A DNA stretch of 64,000 nt, taken from contig NZ_JABASV010000002.1 of the NCBI RefSeq assembly GCF_016107625.1, forward strand, positions 310,001 through 374,000. Reading direction: 5' to 3'. The notes under the pieces are model-generated. The model did no database searches. It worked only from the letters and a program-made list of their open reading frames with translations, and had not been told where the DNA came from. Of this stretch, positions 43,599-52,312 are shown piece by piece (the stretch's first letter is position 1; every line of letters begins with the position of its first letter). The DNA comes from Vreelandella alkaliphila. Lineage in GTDB: Bacteria > Pseudomonadota > Gammaproteobacteria > Pseudomonadales > Halomonadaceae. The position numbers and the translations under genes are program-made.

Positions 43599-44750
43599 CT
43601 ATTGAGCGTCGCGAATCATGTTGCGCGAGATGATTACCTGTTGGATTTGGGTGGTGCCTTCATAGAGCCTGAATAGGCGTACATCGCGATAGAACCGCTC
43701 AACGGCGTATTCGCTTATATAGCCAGCGCCGCCATGAATTTGCACACCGCGGTCGGCGACCCTGCTGCACATTTCGGTAGCGAACATCTTTGCGCAGGAG
43801 GCCTCGGTGCTAACGTTCTGGCCCTCATCACGCTTGCGTGCGGCATCTAGAACCATGCAGCGAGCGGCATAAATCTCGGCCTTGGAGTCGGCCAGCATGC
43901 CCTGGATAAGCTGGAATTCGGCAATAGGCTTGCCAAATTGTTGGCGTTCCATTGCAAAGCGTAGAGAGTCATCTAGAACACGCTCAGCGGCCCCTACGGC
44001 AATGGCGGCAATATGCAGGCGTCCCTTATCCAAAACTTTCATGGCGGTCTTAAATCCGACGCCTTCTTGTTCGCCAATCAGTGCGCTGACCGGTACGCGT
44101 ACATTATCGAAGATTACATCAGCGGTGTGAGCGCCTTTTTGGCCCATCTTCTTATCGCGTTTACCAATGGTAATGCCGGGGGTGTCGGCTTCAACGATAA
44201 AGGCGCTAATGCTCTTGGCGCCTTTGACCTCCAGGTTAGTGCGTGCCATTACAGTAAAAATACCGGCATGCGGGGCGTTGGTGATGTAGCGTTTGGTACC
44301 GTTAATCAAGTAGTCGTCGCCATCTTTTATAGCGGTAGTGCGCAGCGAGGCGGCGTCAGAACCAGAGTCGGGCTCCGTTAGGCAGAATGCACTCAGAATC
44401 TCGCCGCTGGCCAATCGGGGCAAGTAGTTAGCTTTCTGCTCGTTGGTGCCGTCTAGCAGGATGCCGATTGAACCGATGCCGTTGTTAGTACCGATGAAGG
44501 AGCGGAAGGCGGGAGATGTCCTGCCCAGCTCGAAAGCAATATTGACTTCTTCCTCCATGGTCACACCAAGACCACCATATTCTTCGGGAATAGTGAGCCC
44601 AAAGAGACCCATATCACGCATCTGTGAGGCAATGTCATCGGGGATTTCATCGCTTTCAGCTATTTCTTCCTCACGTGGAATTAACGCTTCTTTAACAAAG
44701 CTACGTATGGAGTCGAGCAGGAGCTGCATGGTTTCCTGGTCACGAATCAT
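43599..44750 (-). CDS. acyl-CoA dehydrogenase
   Basis: 383 residues, full length. FAD-binding FCLTEPDSGSDAASLRTTA, and C-terminal GGAGYISEYAVERFYRDV followed by catalytic Glu in RLYEGTTQIQQVIISRN. Introduces a trans-2 double bond in an acyl-CoA. Divided from the hydratase/dehydrogenase genes by the divergent IclR regulator, it likely does the first step of their beta-oxidation (inference). Confidence 0.93.
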   Translation of the reverse strand: MIRDQETMQLLLDSIRSFVKEALIPREEEIAESDEIPDDIASQMRDMGLFGLTIPEEYGGLGVTMEEEVNIAFELGRTSPAFRSFIGTNNGIGSIGILLDGTNEQKANYLPRLASGEILSAFCLTEPDSGSDAASLRTTAIKDGDDYLINGTKRYITNAPHAGIFTVMARTNLEVKGAKSISAFIVEADTPGITIGKRDKKMGQKGAHTADVIFDNVRVPVSALIGEQEGVGFKTAMKVLDKGRLHIAAIAVGAAERVLDDSLRFAMERQQFGKPIAEFQLIQGMLADSKAEIYAARCMVLDAARKRDEGQNVSTEASCAKMFATEMCSRVADRGVQIHGGAGYISEYAVERFYRDVRLFRLYEGTTQIQQVIISRNMIRDAQ

Positions 44751-44796
44751 GTGTGCCTCTTAATGTAAGGTAAGTAGATCGTTGGAGTAGTGGGTT

Positions 44797-45618
44797 TTAC
44801 GAGATCTGGGTCTTTATATCGTTGACCAACTGGACTAATTGGGGCCCGATAGACTCTTCCAGCTTTTCCCGTGATATCTGGAACTCAGGACCACCACAGT
44901 TGAACGATAGAATTCCCAACTGCGGGTGATGGAGCGGCACCGCAACGGCATTCACTTTTCGTTGCCATTCTCCAATCGACAAACAGTAGCCGTAATCGGC
45001 GTAGTCACGAAAAGCACGTTCTAATGCTTTGCGAATAACAGGCCAGTCGCCGGGATAAGACTCCCGCAGGTGGTCCATTAGTGCGTCTCCCTCTTGTGGA
45101 GGTAGAGCAGCCAAATAGGCGCGTCCCGCCGAGCTTTGATGAAGGGGAAGACGCGTACCGGTTTGGCGACGGATGGTGGAACGTAGAGAACTCTGAACCA
45201 CATCTAGATAAACCATGTCTAGGCGATCTCGGGCAGACATGGCCACTGTCGCACCGACTTCGTCGGCGAGATTTACCATCAAAGGTTGGGCAATCGCGCG
45301 AATTGGCAGGTTGGATAGCATGGAATAGCCAAAGGCCATAACGCCCACATCCAATTGATACTTCCCTCGTGATATAGGGCGAAGATAGCCCAGCCGGGCG
45401 AGAGTATGCGTGAGCCGGCTAACGGTGGGGCGTGGCAGCCCCGACTTCCTAGCCAGATCGAGGTTGCTTAGGGCACTCTCGCTTGGAGTGAAGCAGCGTA
45501 GTAGTTCAAGCCCTCTCGCCAACGCAGTTACGAACTGCCGGTCTTTCTCCTGCTCGCCCGCCGCATTCATCGGGTCTATTACGATCTGAAAATCGCCCTG
45601 ATTGTCTGTTGTCTTCAC
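44797..45618 (-). CDS. IclR-family transcriptional regulator
   Basis: 273 residues from GTG 45618, chosen for the GAGG nine nucleotides upstream; alternatives are TTG 45684 (295 aa) and ATG 45570 (257 aa). N-terminal winged HTH (LDLARKSGLPRPTVSRLTHT), C-terminal ligand-binding domain with VDLADEVGATVAMSARD-type core and LGILSFNCGGPEF. It is divergent from the enoyl-CoA hydratase gene across a spacer with two matching palindromes, so it very likely represses both directions. Confidence 0.9.
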   Translation of the reverse strand: MKTTDNQGDFQIVIDPMNAAGEQEKDRQFVTALARGLELLRCFTPSESALSNLDLARKSGLPRPTVSRLTHTLARLGYLRPISRGKYQLDVGVMAFGYSMLSNLPIRAIAQPLMVNLADEVGATVAMSARDRLDMVYLDVVQSSLRSTIRRQTGTRLPLHQSSAGRAYLAALPPQEGDALMDHLRESYPGDWPVIRKALERAFRDYADYGYCLSIGEWQRKVNAVAVPLHHPQLGILSFNCGGPEFQISREKLEESIGPQLVQLVNDIKTQIS

Positions 45619-45696
45619 CGATTTCTGCCTCGTTAGAGGTTTTTGGACAGATTGATTTTGCAGCTTGTTGTCGATAAATGTCAATCATGCAGTCTT

Positions 45697-45717
45697 AATG
45701 TCCGTATGGCGGACATT
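45697..45717. promoter_or_regulatory. IclR-type operator, copy 1
   Basis: AATGTCCG (45697-45704), five bases, CGGACATT (45710-45717). Perfect 8-bp arms. Lies next to the regulator gene. Confidence 0.8.
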
Positions 45718-45859
45718 TTAATGTTGCAATATAGAGCGTTTTAGAAATTGTGTATTTATTATAAGTATTTGATAAATATGTATTTTTATTATGGTTGTTT
45801 TTCGATAGATTGACAGTTATTCCAAAAGCTGTGTAAGTTTTATCTCTTATAAAAACATT

Positions 45860-45876
45860 TGTCCGTAATGCGGACA
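45860..45876. promoter_or_regulatory. IclR-type operator, copy 2
   Basis: TGTCCG (45860-45865), five bases, CGGACA (45871-45876). It matches copy 1 at 15 of 17 positions. Centre 30 bp upstream of the enoyl-CoA hydratase start, overlapping where its -10 region should be. Confidence 0.8.
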
Positions 45877-45897
45877 TTATTGGTGGCGAAATTTTGA

Positions 45898-46689
45898 ATG
45901 ATAAACAAACAGCGCTCTTCCGAGGTCTATCTTGCCTCGCTTGATGATGGGGTGGCGGTGGTTCGTATTGATCGGCCGCATGCCAAGAATGCTCTCAATG
46001 GAACGGTGAGGTGCCAGTTAGCCGAGCTTTTTTCGTCTCTAACCCGGCAGGATGAGGTGAGAGTCATTGTACTGACCGGGGGCGAGCAGGTGTTTGTTGC
46101 AGGTGCTGATGTAAAGGAGTTTGCTGAGGCTTCTCCGACTGAAATGCATCTACGCCACAATGAGCGTTTCTGGGAGCCGGTGGCACGCTGTCCTAAGCCA
46201 GTGATCGCCGCAGTTAATGGGTTTGCTCTGGGAGGTGGCTGTGAGCTTGCCATGCACTGCGACATCATCATCGCGGGGGAGTCGGCACGGTTTGGGCAGC
46301 CAGAGGTAAAGCTGGGTCTAATGCCTGGTGCGGGTGGGACGCAACGGCTAGTACGAGCAGTAGGGAAATTTCAGGCCATGCGCATGCTGATGACCGGCTG
46401 CATGGTATCAGCGGCAGAGGCGTTGGCCATGGGACTGGTTAGCGAAGTGGTGAGTGATGATCGGACACTGGAACGCGCCACAGTACTGGCACAAGAAATC
46501 GCGAATTTGCCTGCTCTAGCGCTAGAGCACATCAAAGAAACGGTGCTCATGGGGGCTGATCTGCCCTTAGAGAGCGCTTTGGTTCTCGAACGTAAAGCTT
46601 TTCAGCTGCTTTTTGACACTGTGGATCAGAAAGAGGGGGCTGCTGCCTTTATCGAGAAGCGCAAACCGAGCTACCGAGGAGAACCCTAA
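45898..46689 (+). CDS. enoyl-CoA hydratase/isomerase (crotonase)
   Basis: 263 residues. Oxyanion-hole FVAGADVKEFAEASP and NGFALGGGCELAMHCD; catalytic Glu in KLGLMPGAGGTQRLV. Hydrates a 2-enoyl-CoA, here probably a dicarboxylyl-CoA. First gene after the IclR operators, overlapping the next gene by one base (TAATG). ATG 45898 follows GCGAAATTTTGA with weak Shine-Dalgarno. Confidence 0.92.
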   Translation: MINKQRSSEVYLASLDDGVAVVRIDRPHAKNALNGTVRCQLAELFSSLTRQDEVRVIVLTGGEQVFVAGADVKEFAEASPTEMHLRHNERFWEPVARCPKPVIAAVNGFALGGGCELAMHCDIIIAGESARFGQPEVKLGLMPGAGGTQRLVRAVGKFQAMRMLMTGCMVSAAEALAMGLVSEVVSDDRTLERATVLAQEIANLPALALEHIKETVLMGADLPLESALVLERKAFQLLFDTVDQKEGAAAFIEKRKPSYRGEP

Positions 46690-48218
46690 TGGCGAGAAAA
46701 GTGAACCGGCTGGGGATTGTCGGCACAGGAGTGATGGGGGCTGGAATAGCCCAGATCGCTGCGCAGGCAGGGCTGGAGGTCGTGCTGTTTGATAGCCGCG
46801 ATGGGGCAGCCCGTGCTGCACGTGATGGTTTGCAAGGAACGTTCGATAAATTGGTTAGCAAGGGCAAAGTATCGCGGGAGTCTGCTGGAGCCGCTTTGTC
46901 TCTTCTTACCATCGCCGAATCGATGAAGTCTTTTGCGGATTGCGATGTGGTTATTGAGGCAATCGTCGAGGATCTGGGAATCAAGCAGAGCTTATTTGGC
47001 GACCTCGAAGCGATCGTTTCGCGAGATTGTATCCTCGCTACCAATACCTCTTCACTCTCGGTCACCGCTATTGCTGCGGAGCTAACTTATCCTGGTCGAA
47101 TGGCCGGTTTTCACTTCTTCAATCCTGTTCCACTGATGAAGGTCATTGAGGTGATCGGGGGAGTCAATACCGATGAAGCTGTCGTTAATACACTGCTGGA
47201 GTTGGCAAGCCAACTTGGACATGCTGGTGTGCGTGCTCAGGACTCCCCAGGCTTTATTGTCAATCATGCTGGACGTGCCTACAGCACGGAAGGCCTGAAG
47301 ATTTTAGAAGAGCAGGTGGCGCCGCCTGACGATATCGACCGGATTCTTCGCGAGGAGGCTGGTTTCCGAATGGGGCCACTCGAACTTTTTGATTTGACTG
47401 GCCTCGATGTTTCGCACCCTGCGATGGAGTCGATTTTCACGCAGTTCTATCACGACCCGCGTTATAGGCCTTCTTATATATCCCGGCAAATGTTGAAAGG
47501 GAATCGCCTGGGCCGCAAGACGGGGGTGGGCTTTTATCGCTATGAAGGAGGACAAAAAATCGCCGCGCTGGCGCCACAGCCTGTGCCCACGATCAGTGAT
47601 TTTCCGCCGTTCTGGGTGGGATGTGAGGATATCGACCTATGTGAGCAGGTCGTGTCACTGCTGGTGTCGCTTGGCGGGCGAGTAGAAAGGACAGATTCAC
47701 CATCGGAAGAAGCGCTCTGTTTACTACTGCCCTTTGGTGATGATGCGGTGAGTGCGAGTGCGTATTTCGGTGTCGACCCTGAACGCACACTCTGCCTTGA
47801 CACATTTATGGGGCTGGAGCGGCATCGCACACTGATGATGACACCCGTCACGCGACAGCAGATGTGCGACGCTGCTCACGCATTATTGGCCTCTGATGGA
47901 ACCGGAGTGACCGTGATTCGTGACAGCGTGGGGTTTGTCTCTCAACGTGTGCTGGCCGCAGTGGTTAATCTAGCCTGTGATATTGCTCAGCGTGGGATTG
48001 CCACGCCTACCGATATCGATAATGCCGTTAGATTGGGACTTAATTATCCCTATGGACCGTTGGCATGGGGAGATGCGTTAGGCCCGCAGAGGTTGCTTGC
48101 CATTCTTGAGCGCATCAATGCCTTAACGGGAGATCCTCGCTATAGGCCAAGCCCGTGGCTGCGGCGTCGCGCAACGCTTGGCGTATCACTGTTACATGAA
48201 GCACCGAATGTTCGGTGA
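46689..48218 (+). CDS. two-domain 3-hydroxyacyl-CoA dehydrogenase, PaaH/DcaH-like
   Basis: 509 residues. Rossmann LGIVGTGVMGAGIAQIAAQA, catalytic GFHFFNPVPLMKVIEVIGG, then two C-terminal HCDH domains (GFIVNHAGRAYSTEGLKILE and FVSQRVLAAVVNLACDIAQ). This duplicated-C-terminus layout matches the 3-hydroxyadipyl-CoA dehydrogenase type (about 500 residues). Oxidises a 3-hydroxyacyl-CoA with NAD; its product, if 3-oxoadipyl-CoA, is the substrate of PcaF encoded 5 kb away. Confidence 0.9.
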   Translation: MARKVNRLGIVGTGVMGAGIAQIAAQAGLEVVLFDSRDGAARAARDGLQGTFDKLVSKGKVSRESAGAALSLLTIAESMKSFADCDVVIEAIVEDLGIKQSLFGDLEAIVSRDCILATNTSSLSVTAIAAELTYPGRMAGFHFFNPVPLMKVIEVIGGVNTDEAVVNTLLELASQLGHAGVRAQDSPGFIVNHAGRAYSTEGLKILEEQVAPPDDIDRILREEAGFRMGPLELFDLTGLDVSHPAMESIFTQFYHDPRYRPSYISRQMLKGNRLGRKTGVGFYRYEGGQKIAALAPQPVPTISDFPPFWVGCEDIDLCEQVVSLLVSLGGRVERTDSPSEEALCLLLPFGDDAVSASAYFGVDPERTLCLDTFMGLERHRTLMMTPVTRQQMCDAAHALLASDGTGVTVIRDSVGFVSQRVLAAVVNLACDIAQRGIATPTDIDNAVRLGLNYPYGPLAWGDALGPQRLLAILERINALTGDPRYRPSPWLRRRATLGVSLLHEAPNVR

Positions 48219-48258
48219 TGTTGAGGTTGATTATGTTAGTTGAAACGAGGTGGGTGTC

Positions 48259-49482
48259 ATGGGAGCACTGACGGGAATTCGTGTGCTTGACCTAAGCCGA
48301 GTACTGGCTGGCCCCTGGTGTAGCCAAGTATTGGCCGATCTTGGCGCGGATGTCGTCAAGGTAGAGCGCGTAGGGCGAGGCGATGACACGCGTGCTTGGG
48401 GCCCTCCATACATGAAAGATGCTCAGGGTAACGAGACTCCGGAAACCTCGTATTACCAATCCTCCAATCGCAATAAGCGCTCGGTGGCTGTCGATATTAC
48501 CACCGAAAAAGGGCAGGAAGTTGTTCGTGCATTGGCGGCTGAGAGCGACGTGCTGGTCGAGAACTTCAAAGCGGGCTCCCTAAAGAAGTATGGGTTGGAT
48601 TATGAATCACTCTCCAATCTCAATCCGAGATTAATCTACTGCTCCATTACGGGGTTTGGCCAGACAGGGCCTCGCGCGCAGGAACCTGGCTATGATTTCA
48701 TTATCCAGGGAATGGGTGGGCTAATGAGCATTACCGGGGAGCGTGATGGCGTTCAGGGGGGCGGCGCGCAAAAAGTAGGGGTGGCTGTCACCGATGTGAT
48801 GACAGGGCTTTACTCGGTTATTGCCATTCAGGCTGCGCTACTGGCACGTGAAAAATCTGGTCGCGGCCAGCATTGCGACATGGCGCTCCTGGATGTGCAG
48901 GTGGCGGCATTAGGCAACCAGAGCCAGAACTATCTAAGCACAGGCGTTTCACCTGGGCGCTATGGTAATGCGCATGCCAACATTGTGCCTTACAACTCCT
49001 TTTGTGCCAGTGATAAGGACTTCATTATTGCTTGCGGCAACGATTCTCAGTTTGCCGCGCTAGCCAGCGCTATTGGGTTGCCAGAGCTTTCTGCTGATCC
49101 TCGGTTTTCAAAGAATGAAAATCGGGTCAGAAATAGAGATGCGATCACCCAGATTCTCTCAGAGCATTTTAAACGCGATACAGCTGAAGCGTGGGTAAAA
49201 AAAATCAGCAACGTTAGGGTACCGGTCGGGCTAATTAACGATATTGCCGACGCACTAGCAGAGCCCCAGGTGGATGCCCGTGGCATGCTGGTTAATATCC
49301 CCCATTCTCTGAATCCTGACTTCAAGATGGTGGGTAGCCCAATTCATCTTTCCGACACGCCCGTAGAGTACAGAAGACCAGCACCACTGCTGGGACAAGA
49401 TACTAACGATGTACTCGCCGAGTATCTTGGTCTTTCGCCAGAGCAGTTATCGCAGTTGAAAAATGACGGCGTACTGGGGTAA
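48259..49482 (+). CDS. class III CoA-transferase (CaiB/BaiF family)
   Basis: 407 residues from ATG 48259 (GAGG eight nucleotides upstream). LDLSRVLAGPWCSQVLADLG and catalytic Asp in GQHCDMALLDVQVAAL. Moves CoA between carboxylates, e.g. succinyl-CoA to a dicarboxylate, so it could activate the substrate of this operon. Follows the dehydrogenase by 40 bp. Confidence 0.92.
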   Translation: MGALTGIRVLDLSRVLAGPWCSQVLADLGADVVKVERVGRGDDTRAWGPPYMKDAQGNETPETSYYQSSNRNKRSVAVDITTEKGQEVVRALAAESDVLVENFKAGSLKKYGLDYESLSNLNPRLIYCSITGFGQTGPRAQEPGYDFIIQGMGGLMSITGERDGVQGGGAQKVGVAVTDVMTGLYSVIAIQAALLAREKSGRGQHCDMALLDVQVAALGNQSQNYLSTGVSPGRYGNAHANIVPYNSFCASDKDFIIACGNDSQFAALASAIGLPELSADPRFSKNENRVRNRDAITQILSEHFKRDTAEAWVKKISNVRVPVGLINDIADALAEPQVDARGMLVNIPHSLNPDFKMVGSPIHLSDTPVEYRRPAPLLGQDTNDVLAEYLGLSPEQLSQLKNDGVLG

Positions 49483-49601
49483 CCCATGCCTCCAAGTCGC
49501 CGACGACGGCTTGGTGGGTGATCTTTGCGAGGTTCTACCAGGGCTCAAGGGTAAGCTGTAATGTTAAACACCAATTAAATATTATTAGATGGGCGTGCAT
49601 A

Positions 49602-50333
49602 ATGAACGACACGATTAAGTTATTGAAATCTCATCGCTCAATTAGAAAGTTTGAAGAGCGGAAAGTTTCGCCGGAGTTATTGATAGAACTGATTCGTACA
49701 GGGCAAGCAGCAGCAACCTCCAGCCATATACAGGCATATAGCATAATACATGTCACCGATAAGCATTTACGCGACCAGTTAGTCGAGCTGACAGGTGGAC
49801 AAAAATACGTAGCGAGCAGCAGTGATTTCCTAGTCTTTTGCGCCGATATGAAGCGTCCACTTGAAGCGGCGAGAAGCACAGGGGAAAACGTCGTGAGTGG
49901 TATGACCGAGCAGCTTTTGGTTGCTACGGTAGACGTTTCACTGGTAGCACAAAACATCGCGATTGCGGCGGAGTCAGAAGGGCTAGGAATTTGCTACATA
50001 GGAGGTATACGCAATAATCCACAAGCCGTGAGCGAACTGCTAAGTTTGCCACACCATGTATATCCTGTATTTGGTATGTGTATTGGTTATCCTGCACAAG
50101 ATCCGGATATTAAGCCGCGGTTACCCGTTGAAGCTATCGTCAAAAAGAACAGATACAGTGATGATTCAGAGCATGTGAATGCTTTTAATCTCACCATGCA
50201 CCACTATTACCAGACCCGCAAAGGGGGAAATAAAGTTTCAGACTGGTCTCAGAGTTTAGCCCCACTTTTTAATCAAAAGCTGCGTTCGCATATGCAAGAA
50301 TTTCTTATTGATAAAGGCTTTGAAATGAAGTGA
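49602..50333 (+). CDS. NfsA-type flavin nitroreductase/NADPH oxidoreductase
   Basis: 243 residues from ATG 49602. N-terminal KSHRSIRKFEERKVSPELL and GICYIGGIRNNPQAVSELL are the NfsA group patterns; FMN enzyme, two-electron reduction of nitro compounds, quinones or chromate. No evident tie to its neighbours. Confidence 0.88.
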   Translation: MNDTIKLLKSHRSIRKFEERKVSPELLIELIRTGQAAATSSHIQAYSIIHVTDKHLRDQLVELTGGQKYVASSSDFLVFCADMKRPLEAARSTGENVVSGMTEQLLVATVDVSLVAQNIAIAAESEGLGICYIGGIRNNPQAVSELLSLPHHVYPVFGMCIGYPAQDPDIKPRLPVEAIVKKNRYSDDSEHVNAFNLTMHHYYQTRKGGNKVSDWSQSLAPLFNQKLRSHMQEFLIDKGFEMK

Positions 50334-50718
50334 GGAATAGTTTTCAGATCTAATAGACAGTCTATCGCCACTCTTTTGTGTGGCTGGCTGGTTGATACAA
50401 GCTTATATCCAGCTGTTTATGGCGAGCCGTCTAGTTGAGTGTTTGATACAGGCGGCTTGCTTGGTTGGTTTAACGGATGATCGCCGTTACGAAGCCGCGG
50501 TCATCAGGTTTTAACCTTTCATCTTAGCCTTTTTCCTCCATCAGTGCCCCCTCGCTGAAATAACCTTACTAGCACATAGCCAATATAGTATGTTGTTCGA
50601 ATAGCGCCCAATTGAGCGATTTTCAGACATTATGAAGACAGATTAAGCACTAAACGACACGTTATTATAGGCATAACGACTTCCGACGATGACGTAATGC
50701 CACGAAAGGAGATGAGCA
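50334..50718 (+). other. spacer before aroQ, nothing recognised
   Basis: 385 bases between the nitroreductase and aroQ genes. I see no gene or clear hairpin. Confidence 0.4.
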
Positions 50719-51162
50719 GTGGGACAACCAAAAGTAACGGTCCTTCACGGACCTAATTTAAATCTTTTAGGCGTTCGTCAACCAGACGTTTACGGCTATG
50801 AGACGCTGGATGATGTTAATAACGCTTTGGCTGAAACAGCTGAGAAGCAGGGCTGGGATATAAGCTGTTTTCAAAGCAATCATGAGGGCGAATTGATTGA
50901 CGCCATTCATGCGGCGCGTCTCGATGGCACGCTGGCTATCATCATCAACCCGGCCGCCTATACCCATACGTCTGTCGCTATCCTCGATGCGCTCAATGCC
51001 TTTGAAGGTAGGGTCATTGAGGTACATATCTCAAATGTCCATAAACGCGAAAGCTTCCGTCACCACTCCTATGTCTCGCAGCGGGCAGATGGGGTCATTG
51101 CGGGGCTTGGGACGGAGGGTTACCAGGCCGCTTTAAACGCCATCATAAAATCCTGCGTTTAA
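50719..51162 (+). CDS. aroQ: type II 3-dehydroquinate dehydratase
   Basis: 147 residues. Opening [19 protein letters not shown] and catalytic [34 protein letters not shown] are the type II DHQase signatures. Reversibly dehydrates 3-dehydroquinate; in a pca setting it can serve quinate catabolism. GTG start at 50719 with AAGGAGATG upstream. Its 3' end is overlapped by an antisense 21-codon frame. Confidence 0.95.
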   Translation: MGQPKVTVLHGPNLNLLGVRQPDVYGYETLDDVNNALAETAEKQGWDISCFQSNHEGELIDAIHAARLDGTLAIIINPAAYTHTSVAILDALNAFEGRVIEVHISNVHKRESFRHHSYVSQRADGVIAGLGTEGYQAALNAIIKSCV

Positions 51163-51208
51163 ACGGTACGCGAAGCAGTACGAGGGCAAAAAGCAGTACA
51201 AAGACCAT
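51143..51208 (-). CDS. possible 21-residue hydrophobic peptide
   Basis: ATG 51208 on the minus strand has AAGGAGGT seven nucleotides upstream, a perfect Shine-Dalgarno. The product starts [16 protein letters not shown] and ends in a basic tail; it stops at 51143, overlapping the aroQ 3' end. It has the make-up of a small membrane peptide (type I toxin, or transport accessory). Size is below any gene-finder limit and no promoter is assigned. Confidence 0.35.
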   Translation of the reverse strand: MVFVLLFALVLLRVPFKRRIL

Positions 51209-51356
51209 AAAGATACCTCCTTCATGAAGAGCTGCGTAACGCTTGTGACCCGACGCTATACCTTGGTAGTAGCTTACGCCAAGTAGCGCGTGCATCTGCC
51301 TGGCTGAAGAATGAATAATTATTTGAAATGATAAGGTTTTTACCGATGTTAACGAG

Positions 51357-51380
51357 AGGGGAGGCTTAGCCTCCCCTTTT
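51357..51380 (+). terminator. strong rho-independent terminator after aroQ
   Basis: AGGGGAGGC (51357-51365), loop TTA, GCCTCCCCT (51369-51377), then TTTT. Ends the aroQ transcript before the pca operon. Confidence 0.88.
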
Positions 51381-51429
51381 GTATGCGTGCTTGGTGGGGT
51401 TTGACGAGTGAATATGACGGGAGTAAATT

Positions 51430-51465
51430 GTTCGCACTACAAATCAAAGTTCGTTATTCGAACTT
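51430..51465 (+). promoter_or_regulatory. PcaR-type operator upstream of pcaI
   Basis: AAGTTCG (51447-51453), TTATT, CGAACTT (51459-51465), plus a direct half site GTTCGCAC at 51430-51437. The core agrees with the PcaR 15-mer I recall at 12 of 15 places, and a third half site beside a palindrome is how IclR-type PcaU sites are described. Centre 38 bp upstream of pcaI. Confidence 0.75.
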
Positions 51466-51493
51466 GTCGAGAGTCACTGCCAGGAGGAGACCT

Positions 51494-52312
51494 ATGGCTG
51501 AGTTCTTGAGCTTGCATGACGCGGTAGCGCGCTACGTCGAAGATGGCGCCACCGTTGCCATGGAAGGCTTTACCCACCTGATTCCGTTTGCCGCGGGCCA
51601 CGAAGTGATCCGTCAGAAAAAGCGCGACCTGACGCTGATCCGCATGACCCCCGATATCATCTACGACCAGTTGATTGGCGCGGGCTGTGCTAAAAAGGTG
51701 ATCTTCTCCTGGGGCGGTAATCCCGGCGTGGGCTCGCTGCATCGACTGCGCGATGCGGTTGAGAAAGGCTGGCCGCGCAAAATTGAGATTCTTGAGCACA
51801 GTCATGCCGCGATGGCCTGCGCCTTTGAGGCCGGGGCTGCTGGCCTGCCAATGGCTGTGCTGCGTGGCTATGTCGGTAGCGAGCTGCCGAGCGTGAATGA
51901 TCAAATCAAATTTATTGAGTGCCCGTTTACCGGTGAACGCCTAGCAGCGGTTCCTTCTGTGCGACCGGATGTGTCGATCATTCACGCTCAACGGGCGGAT
52001 CGACAGGGTAATGTGCTGGTGGAAGGTATTGTTGGCGTACAGAAAGAGGCGGTGTTGGCTGCTAAGCACAGCATTGTCACCGTGGAAGAGATTGTCGATG
52101 ACCTGAACGCTCATCCCAATGCTTGCGTGATCCCAGGCTGGGCGATTAGTGCCGTTGCCGTGGCAGAAAAGGGCGCGCTGCCTTCGTATACCCATGGCTA
52201 CTACGGTCGCAGCAACCGCTTCTATAAAGAGTGGGATGCCATTGCTCGTGACCGCGATACCTTTACTCAATGGATCGACAAGAATATCTACGGTGCAGAG
52301 GAGCAAGCCTAA
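51494..52312 (+). CDS. pcaI: 3-oxoadipate CoA-transferase subunit A
   Basis: 272 residues from ATG 51494, which has AGGAGGAG ahead; the upstream frame to 51383 is discarded. Alpha subunit of the family I CoA-transferase, with EGFTHLIPFAAGHEVIRQ near the N-terminus. With PcaJ it transfers CoA from succinyl-CoA to 3-oxoadipate. Overlaps pcaJ by one base. Confidence 0.94.
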   Translation: MAEFLSLHDAVARYVEDGATVAMEGFTHLIPFAAGHEVIRQKKRDLTLIRMTPDIIYDQLIGAGCAKKVIFSWGGNPGVGSLHRLRDAVEKGWPRKIEILEHSHAAMACAFEAGAAGLPMAVLRGYVGSELPSVNDQIKFIECPFTGERLAAVPSVRPDVSIIHAQRADRQGNVLVEGIVGVQKEAVLAAKHSIVTVEEIVDDLNAHPNACVIPGWAISAVAVAEKGALPSYTHGYYGRSNRFYKEWDAIARDRDTFTQWIDKNIYGAEEQA

